From: CBDCWQ01 sp965223435
GTDB taxonomy: Bacteria > Myxococcota > Kuafuiibacteriia > Kuafuiibacteriales > Kuafuiibacteriaceae
Length of the DNA stretch: 64,000 bases
Direction of reading: 5' to 3'
NCBI GenBank assembly: GCA_965223435.1
Contig: CBDCWQ010000022.1
Span: 620,001-684,000, forward strand
A model generated the notes under the pieces. That model was not told the origin of the DNA. It saw only the letters and a list, made by a program, of their open reading frames with translations, and searched no databases. This document shows, in pieces, positions 53,618 to 64,000 of this stretch. A program made the position numbers and the translations under genes. Within the stretch, counting starts at the first letter, position 1. The number at the start of each line of letters is the position of its first letter.

Positions 53618-53866
53618 GACGCCAGCATCCTTCCAAAGGTGTCACTTCAGGAAGACACTCTGGTGTTTGTGGTCACCACCAGGCTCACACAAGGTGGTCG
53701 AAATGCTCGGTTCTCGCACCCAATGGTTAACGGGTAGCCACCCCTGTCGTGAACAGACCTACAGCCGCGTCGCCCACAGCCGCGATTTGTCCCCGGCCGT
53801 CTTCCCGGAGCTCACCGTGAGGCGCAAGGGGTCGACGCAACCCATCCGTGGGTTTAGGTTGATGCC

Positions 53867-54475
53867 ATGGAACTCGATCCGCACATGCTCAATCCCCGCG
53901 ACCGGTACTTGCTGACGGTGGCCTCGGTGGTTCCAAGACCCATCGCGTGGATCAGCACAAAGAGTAAAGAGAGCGTGAGCAACCTGGCACCTTTCAGTTT
54001 CTTCGGCGGCGTGAGCAGCGAGCCCCCCACGGTCATGGTGAGTATTGGCCGAAGAAAAGGACACCTGAAGGACACCAGTCAGAACCTTCTCGATACCAAA
54101 GAAGCGGTCATCCACATCCCCACCCGCGAGCTCGCCGAGAAAATGGTGCTGACCTCCACCGAATCCGATCCCGACATCGACGAATTCCAACTGGCGAAGC
54201 TCGCAAAGACCCCATCAACCATCGTCAAACCTGACCGCGTTCAGGAAGCCGCCCTCGCCATGGAAGCCAAAGTCGTCCACCACCAAGAAGTCGGAGACGG
54301 ACCCGTCGATCTTTTCTTACTCGAGCTCCTTCTGTTTCACGCCGCCGACAGCATCCTCTCAGAGGGCCGCCCCGACGCCCAAAAAATGAGAGCCGTGGGC
54401 CGCCTCGGGGGCGCGGGCTACTGCGACACCCAAGCCCCCTTCGACATTCCCCGCCCTCCCCGTCCGGCTCAATAA
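53867..54475 (+). CDS. Flavin reductase-like, FMN-binding protein
   Basis: 202 residues. The start RDRYLLTVASVVPRPIAWIS and SVSNLAPFSFFGGVSSEPP match the flavin-reductase-like split-barrel family, and the PRPIAWISTKS segment forms part of the FMN site. These proteins reduce free flavin or act as FMN-binding oxidoreductases of unknown substrate. It is monocistronic and converges on the second giant gene with a 3-bp gap between stops. Confidence 0.85.
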   Translation: MELDPHMLNPRDRYLLTVASVVPRPIAWISTKSKESVSNLAPFSFFGGVSSEPPTVMVSIGRRKGHLKDTSQNLLDTKEAVIHIPTRELAEKMVLTSTESDPDIDEFQLAKLAKTPSTIVKPDRVQEAALAMEAKVVHHQEVGDGPVDLFLLELLLFHAADSILSEGRPDAQKMRAVGRLGGAGYCDTQAPFDIPRPPRPAQ

Positions 54476-54478
54476 GCG

Positions 54479-57400
54479 CTACTCGTCGGCAATATCAATG
54501 ATGATACGCCGCACCACCGTTTCTCCAGTCAGTGGGTCGTGAAAGCTCAGCAAAGAGGAGACCGACGAATAGGACGCCCCGCCCAGGTAGACTTTCAAGG
54601 CATCACGGTCAATGGAGATGTCGGTATCGCGCCACACGAAGCCCTCCGTCGAGCCGGCTAGGGTGTGCGCGCCACTCGGCTTGACCATCACAAAGGAATG
54701 CTCCGTGGAAACGCTCCATGTCACATCCTGGCCACTCAAGTTCCAAACCCGATAGCCAGGATGCCCCGATACCGGCTTCACTTCATCGTTTTCGAATACG
54801 AATCGGGTAAAGAGTTCGGGTCCGGGTGCAATGAGCATCGCACCGAGGTGGGGCGAACCAAAAAACCCGTTCACTGCGGGTACCGGTGTTTTGCCGAGAT
54901 AGTGCTCTGGGCTCAAGAGCCCCTCGTTCTCGTCCCTGAGGATATCCTCGAAAATGGCCACCTGGCCCACCAGTTCAACCCGCTCGCGCACCCGGTCTGG
55001 GTCCCAGATCTTTTTCAAACCTCCGAACGGCGTGGGCGCCAGAGCATCCAAAATGGGCTCGACCCATCGCCCCACTGGATGAGTCTTCCCGTAGGCCACC
55101 AATTCCGCATGCCGAGCTTCTACGTCGGCCGCAGTATCCGTCCAAGCACGGGTTTGCTCGAGAACGTCAAGGGCCCCCGAAAGGGTTTGTCGAGCCAACA
55201 CCGACCGAAGATCAGACTCGTAGAGTGAGCCCCTCGGCGAAAGCGAAATGAGCCGTCGAGAAACCTCATCGATGTCCTCTCTTACCTGCGCGGCCAAATC
55301 AAATACGTCGTTCAATTCAGCCGCGTGATGGAACACCAACTCAGACGTTGAACCCCGAACAACCGCGATCATCTCTTCCTCCACCGTAGCCTGGTGGGTC
55401 TGGTCCACAAAACGAACAGAACGGATGTGCGCACCGATGGTTTCGTAGGGAGCCTCAGATTCGAAAAGCTCAGCCTCGACACACACCGTCACCATCGTCG
55501 TGCCGTTCGTATCGAGCGACGTTTTGACTTCATGGCGTATCTTGGAGAGGCCGCTCTCGCCAACTGCTGCCTCCGTTTGATCGTACAGATAGTAGTTTTC
55601 GGGAGCCACGACACGAAGACGAATCGGCACACTCGAGACGTTCTCGACCTGAAAATTCCGACAAGGGCCGTCAAAAACAACAAACGGAGACCGAGCCGAT
55701 GTCGTCACCCGCAGGGTAGAATCTGCCTCTGTAGGTTGGGGCTCGTCAGGTCCCGTCCCGGTTGCCAACGCCTCATCCGCACGCTTGAGCTCCGCCTCCA
55801 AGTCCATGCCTACATCGCGCGCCAGCGCCACGCACGGACCACCTCCGTTCAGGGGGTCACCGCAATCGTCCCCGCCGGTCGGTTGAAACACGATCGGCTT
55901 ATAGCCCAGTGCTTCCAGGGCCTTTTCGTATGAACCGGCATGCCGTCCGCCCATGTTGGTCACGACCTGCGACAGATCAAGTGGTTCGCCCGCGGCTTCG
56001 GAAGCGGCCTCGGACAGGTAGACGACCCACGCGTTTCCGGTCCTGGGGTCCTCGAAATCACAGGTATCCACATCCATGGCGCGTTTGGCGTGGAATAGCC
56101 CCCTTAGGAATGCGTCGGTGTAGTCCTGGGAGAAATGACCATCTTGAGAGACGTGCCACATCGCGCAGATACCACGCATCCACCTTTCGCCTACCGTTGT
56201 GTCATCGTTGTCGGAACACCGTAGTCGATAGCCTTGCTCGATTCGCCGGGGATCGAGAAGAGATGGATCGGATAGAACCACGGAGGTCACCGCGGTGGCC
56301 ACGCCCTCGAAGACACATACACGGTCAAACCCCGGGGGTAACCAACTGGAGAGGTCTGGATACTGAAGATGCAGCCAATGCACATACTCATGGGTAAACG
56401 CACGCACCAAATCGGGTTCGAGCGGGCGAACAGATGCCCCCGCTCCAAACGCCAACGGATCTTGAGGGGCATTGCGAAGATCGGAAATGATAATGCCTGT
56501 CTTCCCAGCCAGCCCCTCGTCTCGGGAAGGAATATGATGGCCGAAGACGCCTTCCCGGGCGCCAGCGAACATCGCTTCCGGCAACACAAAAGCGGTATAG
56601 GGCGCCACATCCAATCCAAGACGCTCACTGGTTACGCGCGCCTGAGCGTCGAACGAGGATGCCCATTGTTGCGAAACCGCGGCAGTATCCTTGGTGTGGG
56701 GCGTCACCACGTGAAGCTCGCCATGATTCGACTGTTGAGCGTATCCAGTGAAACGCAAGTCCCAAGGCCCATCTTGGAGGAGCCCTCCCTCATAGAACTC
56801 GAGTTTACCGGCCTCCTTCAGAACTTCGATCCCGTCGGTTCGACGAACGATCGGCGTCAAGCCCTGCACCCACGGCAAAGACAACGAAACATGCGGATCA
56901 AACCCTGAAATGGCCCGACCATTCACAAGCCAGCGAGCCGTGACGCGCTCTGGATGACTGCAGCCAGAAGGACCGCAAAGACTGAGAACGGGGCGAGCCT
57001 CACGACAAAGCACCTCACCCACATCCGCGGCTGGACCGTCTGCGCACCAAGACATGCCAGGCGGCAATCGAAATCCGCGGGCGTGGGATTCTGGAACACC
57101 CCGCTGGAAAAGAAGAATTTTGATCACCAGCCGACTGTCGGAGTCATCTGCAGAAACCACGTGCACAAACTCGACATAGGGTTCGGCCCTCGGCTCCAAG
57201 GCCCAGGCCCGGTCCATCTCGATGGAGAATTTGACCGTTTCCTCTGACTGAAACCAATCCCCACCGCCACCCTCATCGGGCGTGACCACCACCCAGCTGT
57301 TTGAAGGCTGAGTGGCCTTCCAGGGGGATTGGGGCACAAAGCCGATCGCGGGCTCAATGACGCCAGGAGTTGGACCCAACTTTGCCATTTCATCTGCGGA

Positions 57401-60400
57401 AAGCAGAGCGCGGTAGGCGCCTCCGACCCAGCCCTCAAACGAGAACTCGAAGTCAGGCACCGTATTTTCATCAACAAGAGCAGGAGAAGTCGGATCCCGT
57501 TCGTCACCTGGCAACGACTCGGCACACGCCTGACTCCACACGCCATCGAAAAATTCGACCGGGCTTTTCGACTCCGAAACATCGGGAATTTCTAGAAAAA
57601 ACTCATCGAGCTCCCGGCGCCCCTCCGACATCACTTGCTGTACCTCAGCCACCGTGTGCGCGCCTACAAGCGATTGCTTCAGGCGTCCTGACAAACCATC
57701 AGCCAGCCGGAGCAATGTCCGAAAAAGTTCGACACGGAGTTCTTGAATCTCGACGGCCGACTGAAGCGCGCGGGCACACTCGCCCTCGGACCCATCAAGG
57801 CGATCTCGATACTGATTCACTGCCCCCTCAAGCAATTTAACTTGCCCAACCAGACCCTTATTCTCCACTGCCCGTCTGGCCGCGCTCGCAAGCAGGCCGA
57901 CCTCAATCAGCGCATTCCGTTTGGCCTCGCGCACTCCGTCAGGCAGGTCGGCTTGGGCGGATACCCACACGTCCGGGCTCAAGGGTCCCACTTGCTGGAC
58001 GCGCACGGTGCGTTTGGCACACGTGCTTGGGTCACACGGCTCGCTCGTGGTGCTGCCGCACAAAAACGTGACTTCGGCCTCCAAGGTATCGGTGGCTCCG
58101 TTCAGCATCGCCCGAATGGCGGGTGTCGACTGAACCCCCACGAGCACCCGGGTTCCGTCCCACTGCTCCGATGCGATCACCGAAAGCTCAAGCCAATTCT
58201 TGTCGGCGGGATCGGTAACTCGGGTCTCCACTTCGCATCCTGGCGCCGCAACGGTGAAAGCATCTTGCTCAGCCCAGGGGTCCCCGCTCCCATCAAGAAA
58301 GAAGTCAAAAGAAACCTCTGGGGAGACTTGAAACCCCGCGCTGCCGCCGTGGTCGGCGATAAACGAAATCGGGGCGCCCACACCGTCGGCGAAAGCGCCT
58401 TGGCTACGGGGGTTGACGCAGCCAAACAAGTTGCCCCAAGAATCGATACAATCCCCCGGAGTCGAAGAGAGGGCGCCCAAGCGCCAAATAGGAGCCCCGG
58501 CGGAGGTAGGCTTCTTCGCCCGGGTAGCCGTGTAGAGACGACCGCTTGCCGTAGACGCAAAAGACACCCGCGTAAGCTCTGACGACTGGCTGCCACGCTC
58601 AGCCGAGCCCAGTGCCAAGAGGGGATCGACGAGGTCGGGATCAATCCAAACAGACAAGGCGCGTAGCTTCTCCATCGATTCCGTATCGGGGAAAGCCATT
58701 CGGTAAGCGTCCTGCATCATCAATCGTATGCTCACATAGCTTAGGCCCTCGGGCGGTATTTCATCCTCTATCTTGGCAATTTCTGTGAGCGCATCTTGCT
58801 TCTTCGCCAGCCCTTCAGCCATCCATGTTTCGCTTTGCTCGGCCGCGTACTGCTCGGCTTCTTCGGACCCAAAGTAGTCCTGGTGAATTCCGAATTGGCG
58901 CGCGCTATCAATGAGGGTCTGGGCGCGAATCGCGGTCGCCCAAGCAGTCACGATGCGGGCCCTGATCTCCGCCTCGGGAGGCGTTTCTTCATCATTCAAC
59001 GGCGGTGCTTTACCCGAAAGGGTGACAAACAAATTCGTCACCAGCTTGAATGGCTTGTAAGGAACGTCATCCAGATCCTCACCGTTCACCTCGGCCGCAC
59101 AGAAGAGCGTTTGGTCTGGTGGCGGGCGCCTGCCATCCAGCGTTTTGAGATCATCCAAAACCACCAAAGCTTCCCATACGCGTGCAAACCCACTTTCCCA
59201 TGGACTCCCGTGGTCCGCTACCTCACGCGCGGGGGCCACATAGAGGGGCTCTTTCATCACTGTGGATCCATTGATGATACTTCCCCCGTGAAGACGAGCG
59301 GTGCTCGGAGCGCACAGAACGTTTTCGGGACGACCGCCTCCCCAGGTGCGAACAATGTGGGCATCAAGAAATAGGTCGAAGCCGACGACTTCAAGAGGAA
59401 TACCGAGCTCAGTGACGCCACCACCGGCCGCGCTTGGACGAATGAGTGCGTAATTGATGACGTCGGTCCCTGGCCGCCTCCACGCGATCGGGTTTCTTCC
59501 GTTTTCGGGTCCCCACGATTCAAGAATATTGATGGGCGTCTCCGTGGTTTCGAGATGGGCAAGAGCCGATTCCAAGTCACGGTAGGGCGCAGCTGGACCC
59601 CCGCCCTCCTCCCCTTCCCATTCAGGGTGCACGAAAATCGATAGGGCTCCTTCATCGACGTAGGGAATTTTAGAGCCAGGCGAACGCATTCTCCGAGCCT
59701 CCCAACGCGGAGCACCATCCGAAACGCCGTCTTCGCCGAAAAACGGAGAAGCAGCCACCAGGGATAACGACCCCGGCGCAGCGTCCCAGGGATGAGCAAA
59801 AGTGGTGGCGAGGGCAGCACCTCCCGGAAGGGTTGTCGCCAGGGGCGAGGCCAAAGCCTCACGATCGGTGGCGCTGATTCGGTCGAGCCTTTGGGCGAGG
59901 CTGTCAAGGGGCGTAAACACAAAGAGCCCCTCCCAGCTTGCGGCGGACTCGGGTGTCAACTGAAGACCCGCAGCCATCTGCTGAAACTCCAGGGCTGTCA
60001 ACTTGCCTTCGGCCAACATGTGGTGGACCCTGGCCGGCGTCAATCCAGTCCTCGCTGAAAAAGTGGGCAAGTCTCCCCCTTCTGCGAAGTTGATGAAACG
60101 ACGAAGCTGACGGGCGTTTTCACGCATTTCGCCACGCCCAATCATGTCACCATACGTGAACCGCAGGATGGCAGCCTCGGTCGCCTCGGCGTCCAAGCCA
60201 AGATGGAAGGCCAATGCCTCAACATGCCGCTTTGCGACCACCCCTTCATCAAAATACCGGGCAACGTGGCCCTGCTGTAAGCCCAGGACGGGACCCAAGG
60301 CCTGACCAAAATTACTCATCGCGAGCCGAATTCCGTCTGGGCCCGCACCCCCGCCCAAGAGGATGACCAGTTGACGGGTGTTTTCGGCGCGATCGTCTTC

Positions 60401-63400
60401 GGACAACGCGGGTTCGGGACGGCCGTAAAGAAGACCGTCAAGGTCGATGCGTACGAGGTGACCATTGCTATAAGCATTGAGCTTGGCGTCGACATGCTGC
60501 AATTGTCTCAGCTCAAAGCCCTCGCGACCCCAGTGCTCGGGTGCAGCCGGGTTGGTCAGAGAAATAAAATCGATGTCCCGCAAGTCGTAGAGAACTTGGA
60601 GCCCATTCCCAGTCTGTGCCGATACGCCCTGGCGCAAAGCCTTGTCCAAGTTCGCCCGGATATCCGAACGAAGGCGCTCGGCATCTAGAGGACCGGCATC
60701 GTCCAAGGAAATCGGCCCGTTTTTGCGCACGAAGCCGTGGGCATCGACGAGCTCCGAAGTTCGGGGGAAGCCAAAATGAAGCGCGGCTTGAGCTTCTTTG
60801 GGGACAAAGGCCTCCTCGCGCAACGCGTGAATCAGCCGGGTCAGGGTGTAGCGGTCGTCTTGGTGATCGACCAGCGCCCAGGTTGCGCGTACATCGTCAC
60901 CGCTCCACACGGTCACTTGCTTTTGGATTTCCTCACTGGCCGCGGTGCAAGGCACCCCAAGGTTTTGTTCGATGTCTTTCGCGGTCCCCCCAAGGACACT
61001 CGAAAAACCTTCACACAAATGGGTCATTTCGTGGATGGTTTCGAGAATGAGCGGACCGTACAGACCCTTGTAGTACGCTTGGGCCCACTGGGTTTCGGGC
61101 ACCCCCTCTTTCACCATCTTGGTGGCAAAATGAAGCTGGACCAAGCGCTTGAGAAGGGTCTCGAAGACATAAGGCTGACCATCAGAAGCCAAAACCGCAA
61201 AAAGTGCGCTGTAGTACCAGGCATCAAGACGCGCATCGGCAAGCGCAGGGTCCAACTGAAGGCCCATGGGCAGTGGATCAATAAAAAACATTTCGGGCGC
61301 CCTGACCCCCAAAAAGCCGCGCGGATCCTCTACCAATACCGCAATGGCCGCATCCGAGAGCCCGCCCCGCGGCATGGTGGCCAGTCGACCGTAGTCGAGC
61401 CAAGCCAGTTGCTCGAGGCGCGGATCGAGGGCGGTCGCCCCCACACGCCGCGCCAATGCTGCCAGCGCCCGTTCCGAAATCGAACCCCCAAACAGTTCTT
61501 CGGATGTCCCATCGTCAAGAAGAGACAACAGACGATAAGCGTGTTTGCGCCGCTCCAGATCAACGCCGCCTTGCGCTTCGGCGTAGAGGATGTACAACGC
61601 AACCGCGCCGAGACTGGTGCCAGAGTACTCAACCCCCGACTCCGCGGCCCACGCAAACACCCGCGGTTGCTCGTCCCGCCAAAAATGGTCGACACGCTCT
61701 GAGAACCGCTCCATCGCAACCCGAGCGCTCGACACATGCGCATGATCGGCCCCGTAGGCGTTCTCTGCGAGCGCCCGCAAAGAACGGGCCGCAAAAAATC
61801 CAAAGACCTGATCTTGGAGCGCCGCAACCGGCCAGGGCTGAAGTGACCCATGGGTGCCGAGGTCGCCCGGCTCGGCATCGAGGTCTCCTCGCAAAGCGCT
61901 TGCCATCACATCACGCTCACCGGAGCCCCGAGCCACCAGGCCCCGGACGCCCAACATGGGGTAGTGGGTTTGGACCGAACTCAAGACCGGATTGAGGGCT
62001 TCAAATATCGTCTTTTGTTGGGCCCGAGATCCGGAGGCAATGCCAAACTCCGCGAGCGCATGGATCACCAACAATTGGGTGCCCGTTTCGTAGTACGGCG
62101 CCACGGCCTCTCCTGAAGGCCCCCGAACCGCAAAAGGAAATTGGGCAAGGCCGCCGCCAGCACCAGAAGGCGAGACCATTCGCGTGGCCAACAATGCGTC
62201 AGCCCACCGATTTGCTCTTGGCATATCCCCAGAGGCCAGCGCCGCCAGAATCGCCAGCGCCTGGTCCTGAACCAACGTGACCGATTGGCCCCCGGAGGGC
62301 GACGAAGACCCAGACCCCGAGCCACCCGCACCGCTCCCAGAAGGCAGGGACAAAAGAAAACTTCGACTCTGGGTGGATGGTTTTGCCTCCTCAAGAACCG
62401 TTCCGTCGCCCCGTTGAACCAATCGGTACGTGGCATTTGGGGCCTCTGTTCCTTGATGGAAAAACCATTGCCCCTGAAACCCAAAATACACCGCCCTCCC
62501 GCTCGACGTTCGGTCCGCTTCGCCTCCAGTTGCCGCGAAGAGCTCGTACTGTTCGGTGTCTACGTTCAGCCGCACCAACCTTGCGACCGCGTATGGGGGA
62601 AGACTGGCGTCTCCTGATGGTGCCTTCATTGAGGTTTCGAAACGCCAGTCAGAGGTTCCCGTTCCCTTAAGTTTCGCAAAGTCCACCAATCGTTCCTCGC
62701 CCTGGGCGATGGTCGAAAGAAGGACCGCGTAACTTTCTGGTAAACCACTCAACCGACCATTGCCCCCCAAGACCTTGCCCTCGAAAACCCAGTGTGTCGG
62801 CCAAAAATACTCTCCGAAGGCGTCCGAAAAAGAACCACTCGGACGCTTTTCGGTTCGAACCACAAGCTCAATGTCGGTGACGTTGACCGGAACCGAAGAC
62901 CAGGTTCTCCCGTCCACAAACTGCTGCCTTAGGCCGTCGAGGGCGGTCGAAAACCGATAAGTCGTGGGAAGACCATTCACCACCTGCTCGACCATCGGTG
63001 CGGAAGCTCCGAGCTCAGCCCAGGCCGCCGCGCCCAGGTCTCCCTGGGCCGCGCCGGTCACACGCAGGGTCTCTTCATTTTCAAAGTCATCCCCCTCACT
63101 GTTCTTCACCCGAGCCCATCCCTCCTGAGCCAACGTACGGGCGGCAAGAATATCAAGACCTTCGGCATAGTTCTTGAGGGGGCGATCCAAGTCGATGTCC
63201 CGGGCTGCATAGTAGTCGTATACGTCGATGAACCAGATGGCGGACGTATTCGACTGCAGCCTCGACTTCAAATCTTGGATTCGGTGGGTCGAATAGGGGA
63301 AGTTGTGGTCCCTCACAAAGTTCTGCATCTCACGCCAAAGACGATCGGCGACTTCCTGAAAATACGGAGAGCGCGCATGCAGCGGATTCGCGTCCACAAA

Positions 63401-64000
63401 GTAGAGCAGTCCCAAAATCAGCCCGGTGGTGGCTTCGAGGTGATAGAGCTTTTCTTGGTCCTCGTTGGCCTCGATGTACCGATCCTTGAACCCCTTCGGA
63501 AAGTAGTGGGCGCCGTAGTAGCTGAAGCCGCGGTAGCTAAGTTCTTTGGCGAAGGTATCGACCGTATAATCCAAACACCGCGCCAGTTTTTCGCGCTCGT
63601 CTTCAGAAATGAAACCGTAGTGGACCGACAACGAAAGCCAGCTGCAATTGTCGATGGCCGAGAACGGATTTCGCTCGAGGCGGCCGTCCACCAGCTCGCC
63701 ACCCGTCACCACGCGCCCATCGGCCTCGTTCCATAATTCGGTGAAGATCGCTTGATTGAGACGATCCCGAAACGCCGTCCATTGTTCCTTTTCGTAACGG
63801 TTGGACAGCAGCACATTCTGCTCATCGTCAGGCTGGGAACGCGCGATTTGGTCCCAGTGTTTCAAAAGGTGGTTGATCACGCTCAGCGTGTCGAGGTTGT
63901 GCTCGGTGACCACGTTGGTAGCCTTTGCCCGTTGCTGAAGAACCAGGAATTCATTGACAGTGACCAGATGAACCCCAACCAACTCGGCCTCATCGTTTTC
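54479..64000 (-). CDS. Second giant metallopeptidase-like protein, 5' end outside window
   Basis: The frame is open to the right edge (ENDEAE precedes the TTG at 63982), so the N-terminus and any signal peptide are missing; at least 3173 residues are encoded. It is a paralogue of the 4325-residue lipoprotein: NVVTEHNLDTLSV, the toroid, the helical segment RQLRRFINFAEGGDLP and the zinc motif HEYVH (nt 56378-56392) all align. Counted from 63982: toroid 1-900, a Gly/Ser linker (SGSGAGGSGSGSSS), HTH-like segment near 1290, a beta-helix-type start (IFVHPEWEG ... YRDLESALAHL) near 1450, beta modules, peptidase near 2531 with FEGVAT as the possible third ligand region, and a unique C-terminal 500 residues. 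The WW repeats of the first giant are absent. Activity and location are inferred. Confidence 0.85.
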   Translation of the reverse strand, partial: ENDEAELVGVHLVTVNEFLVLQQRAKATNVVTEHNLDTLSVINHLLKHWDQIARSQPDDEQNVLLSNRYEKEQWTAFRDRLNQAIFTELWNEADGRVVTGGELVDGRLERNPFSAIDNCSWLSLSVHYGFISEDEREKLARCLDYTVDTFAKELSYRGFSYYGAHYFPKGFKDRYIEANEDQEKLYHLEATTGLILGLLYFVDANPLHARSPYFQEVADRLWREMQNFVRDHNFPYSTHRIQDLKSRLQSNTSAIWFIDVYDYYAARDIDLDRPLKNYAEGLDILAARTLAQEGWARVKNSEGDDFENEETLRVTGAAQGDLGAAAWAELGASAPMVEQVVNGLPTTYRFSTALDGLRQQFVDGRTWSSVPVNVTDIELVVRTEKRPSGSFSDAFGEYFWPTHWVFEGKVLGGNGRLSGLPESYAVLLSTIAQGEERLVDFAKLKGTGTSDWRFETSMKAPSGDASLPPYAVARLVRLNVDTEQYELFAATGGEADRTSSGRAVYFGFQGQWFFHQGTEAPNATYRLVQRGDGTVLEEAKPSTQSRSFLLSLPSGSGAGGSGSGSSSPSGGQSVTLVQDQALAILAALASGDMPRANRWADALLATRMVSPSGAGGGLAQFPFAVRGPSGEAVAPYYETGTQLLVIHALAEFGIASGSRAQQKTIFEALNPVLSSVQTHYPMLGVRGLVARGSGERDVMASALRGDLDAEPGDLGTHGSLQPWPVAALQDQVFGFFAARSLRALAENAYGADHAHVSSARVAMERFSERVDHFWRDEQPRVFAWAAESGVEYSGTSLGAVALYILYAEAQGGVDLERRKHAYRLLSLLDDGTSEELFGGSISERALAALARRVGATALDPRLEQLAWLDYGRLATMPRGGLSDAAIAVLVEDPRGFLGVRAPEMFFIDPLPMGLQLDPALADARLDAWYYSALFAVLASDGQPYVFETLLKRLVQLHFATKMVKEGVPETQWAQAYYKGLYGPLILETIHEMTHLCEGFSSVLGGTAKDIEQNLGVPCTAASEEIQKQVTVWSGDDVRATWALVDHQDDRYTLTRLIHALREEAFVPKEAQAALHFGFPRTSELVDAHGFVRKNGPISLDDAGPLDAERLRSDIRANLDKALRQGVSAQTGNGLQVLYDLRDIDFISLTNPAAPEHWGREGFELRQLQHVDAKLNAYSNGHLVRIDLDGLLYGRPEPALSEDDRAENTRQLVILLGGGAGPDGIRLAMSNFGQALGPVLGLQQGHVARYFDEGVVAKRHVEALAFHLGLDAEATEAAILRFTYGDMIGRGEMRENARQLRRFINFAEGGDLPTFSARTGLTPARVHHMLAEGKLTALEFQQMAAGLQLTPESAASWEGLFVFTPLDSLAQRLDRISATDREALASPLATTLPGGAALATTFAHPWDAAPGSLSLVAASPFFGEDGVSDGAPRWEARRMRSPGSKIPYVDEGALSIFVHPEWEGEEGGGPAAPYRDLESALAHLETTETPINILESWGPENGRNPIAWRRPGTDVINYALIRPSAAGGGVTELGIPLEVVGFDLFLDAHIVRTWGGGRPENVLCAPSTARLHGGSIINGSTVMKEPLYVAPAREVADHGSPWESGFARVWEALVVLDDLKTLDGRRPPPDQTLFCAAEVNGEDLDDVPYKPFKLVTNLFVTLSGKAPPLNDEETPPEAEIRARIVTAWATAIRAQTLIDSARQFGIHQDYFGSEEAEQYAAEQSETWMAEGLAKKQDALTEIAKIEDEIPPEGLSYVSIRLMMQDAYRMAFPDTESMEKLRALSVWIDPDLVDPLLALGSAERGSQSSELTRVSFASTASGRLYTATRAKKPTSAGAPIWRLGALSSTPGDCIDSWGNLFGCVNPRSQGAFADGVGAPISFIADHGGSAGFQVSPEVSFDFFLDGSGDPWAEQDAFTVAAPGCEVETRVTDPADKNWLELSVIASEQWDGTRVLVGVQSTPAIRAMLNGATDTLEAEVTFLCGSTTSEPCDPSTCAKRTVRVQQVGPLSPDVWVSAQADLPDGVREAKRNALIEVGLLASAARRAVENKGLVGQVKLLEGAVNQYRDRLDGSEGECARALQSAVEIQELRVELFRTLLRLADGLSGRLKQSLVGAHTVAEVQQVMSEGRRELDEFFLEIPDVSESKSPVEFFDGVWSQACAESLPGDERDPTSPALVDENTVPDFEFSFEGWVGGAYRALLSADEMAKLGPTPGVIEPAIGFVPQSPWKATQPSNSWVVVTPDEGGGGDWFQSEETVKFSIEMDRAWALEPRAEPYVEFVHVVSADDSDSRLVIKILLFQRGVPESHARGFRLPPGMSWCADGPAADVGEVLCREARPVLSLCGPSGCSHPERVTARWLVNGRAISGFDPHVSLSLPWVQGLTPIVRRTDGIEVLKEAGKLEFYEGGLLQDGPWDLRFTGYAQQSNHGELHVVTPHTKDTAAVSQQWASSFDAQARVTSERLGLDVAPYTAFVLPEAMFAGAREGVFGHHIPSRDEGLAGKTGIIISDLRNAPQDPLAFGAGASVRPLEPDLVRAFTHEYVHWLHLQYPDLSSWLPPGFDRVCVFEGVATAVTSVVLSDPSLLDPRRIEQGYRLRCSDNDDTTVGERWMRGICAMWHVSQDGHFSQDYTDAFLRGLFHAKRAMDVDTCDFEDPRTGNAWVVYLSEAASEAAGEPLDLSQVVTNMGGRHAGSYEKALEALGYKPIVFQPTGGDDCGDPLNGGGPCVALARDVGMDLEAELKRADEALATGTGPDEPQPTEADSTLRVTTSARSPFVVFDGPCRNFQVENVSSVPIRLRVVAPENYYLYDQTEAAVGESGLSKIRHEVKTSLDTNGTTMVTVCVEAELFESEAPYETIGAHIRSVRFVDQTHQATVEEEMIAVVRGSTSELVFHHAAELNDVFDLAAQVREDIDEVSRRLISLSPRGSLYESDLRSVLARQTLSGALDVLEQTRAWTDTAADVEARHAELVAYGKTHPVGRWVEPILDALAPTPFGGLKKIWDPDRVRERVELVGQVAIFEDILRDENEGLLSPEHYLGKTPVPAVNGFFGSPHLGAMLIAPGPELFTRFVFENDEVKPVSGHPGYRVWNLSGQDVTWSVSTEHSFVMVKPSGAHTLAGSTEGFVWRDTDISIDRDALKVYLGGASYSSVSSLLSFHDPLTGETVVRRIIIDIADE

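Noticed and set aside
1..64000. tRNA, rRNA or riboswitch genes
   Set aside because: The intergenic gaps were scanned by eye for tRNA T-loop and acceptor patterns and for rRNA-like sequence; none found. A covariance-model search would settle this.

Overview
The window looks like a chromosomal segment of a Myxococcota-type (deltaproteobacterial) predator or saprophyte. It is GC-rich and carries many lipoproteins with classical lipoboxes, two enormous secreted metallopeptidase-like proteins, Hanks-type Ser/Thr kinases beside an FHA/sigma-54 activator, an RCC1 protein with NG repeats, and PKD/Ig/beta-helix surface enzymes. The lineage is inferred from gene content only.

Layout. 1-14.2 kb: the 3' end of a polysaccharide deacetylase gene converges on a 4325-residue lipoprotein with FN3, Asp-box, alpha-toroid and HEYVH peptidase modules. 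14.3-17.5 kb: an S23-like four-helix-bundle gene enclosed by inverted CCTGGA/TCCAGG repeats, an acidic protein with a Cys/His knuckle, and guaA. The first and last are broken by single extra bases in homopolymers. 18.2-30.3 kb: three modular lipoproteins, namely an RCC1/NG-repeat protein and two tandem paralogues, A and B. A and B share a near-identical 2.48-kb segment covering their upstream region and N-terminal half, but A ends in a purple-acid-phosphatase-like domain and B in a carbohydrate-binding module plus a glycoside hydrolase. Copy A is split by a one-base contraction that creates a TAATG stop/start. 30.6-37.7 kb: a signalling operon divergent from B, with a Ser/Thr kinase, a kinase-ATPase-TPR protein, and an FHA/GGDEF-like/sigma-54 activator.

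37.8-43.3 kb: an IS5-type remnant, several small or medium lipoproteins (Cys-rich, NHL/FN3, LPP20-like, cupredoxin-like) and an AbiEii-like nucleotidyltransferase. 43.4-54.5 kb is mostly housekeeping: inositol-phosphate synthase, a large unknown protein, a GroES-like protein, a ferritin-like protein with the FetAB iron exporter, a GT4 glycosyltransferase, an RRM protein, glycogen branching enzyme and a flavin-reductase-like protein. 54.5-64.0 kb: a second giant, paralogous to the first, running off the right edge.

How the parts fit. The surface proteins (two giants, RCC1 protein, A, B, NHL protein) look like an outward-facing toolkit for polymer binding and degradation, built from exchangeable modules. 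The kinase/FHA/sigma-54 operon starts back to back with lipoprotein B and may control it. No rRNA, tRNA or CRISPR array was recognised. Several genes carry apparent +1 homopolymer errors, so some 'pseudogenes' here may be sequencing artefacts.
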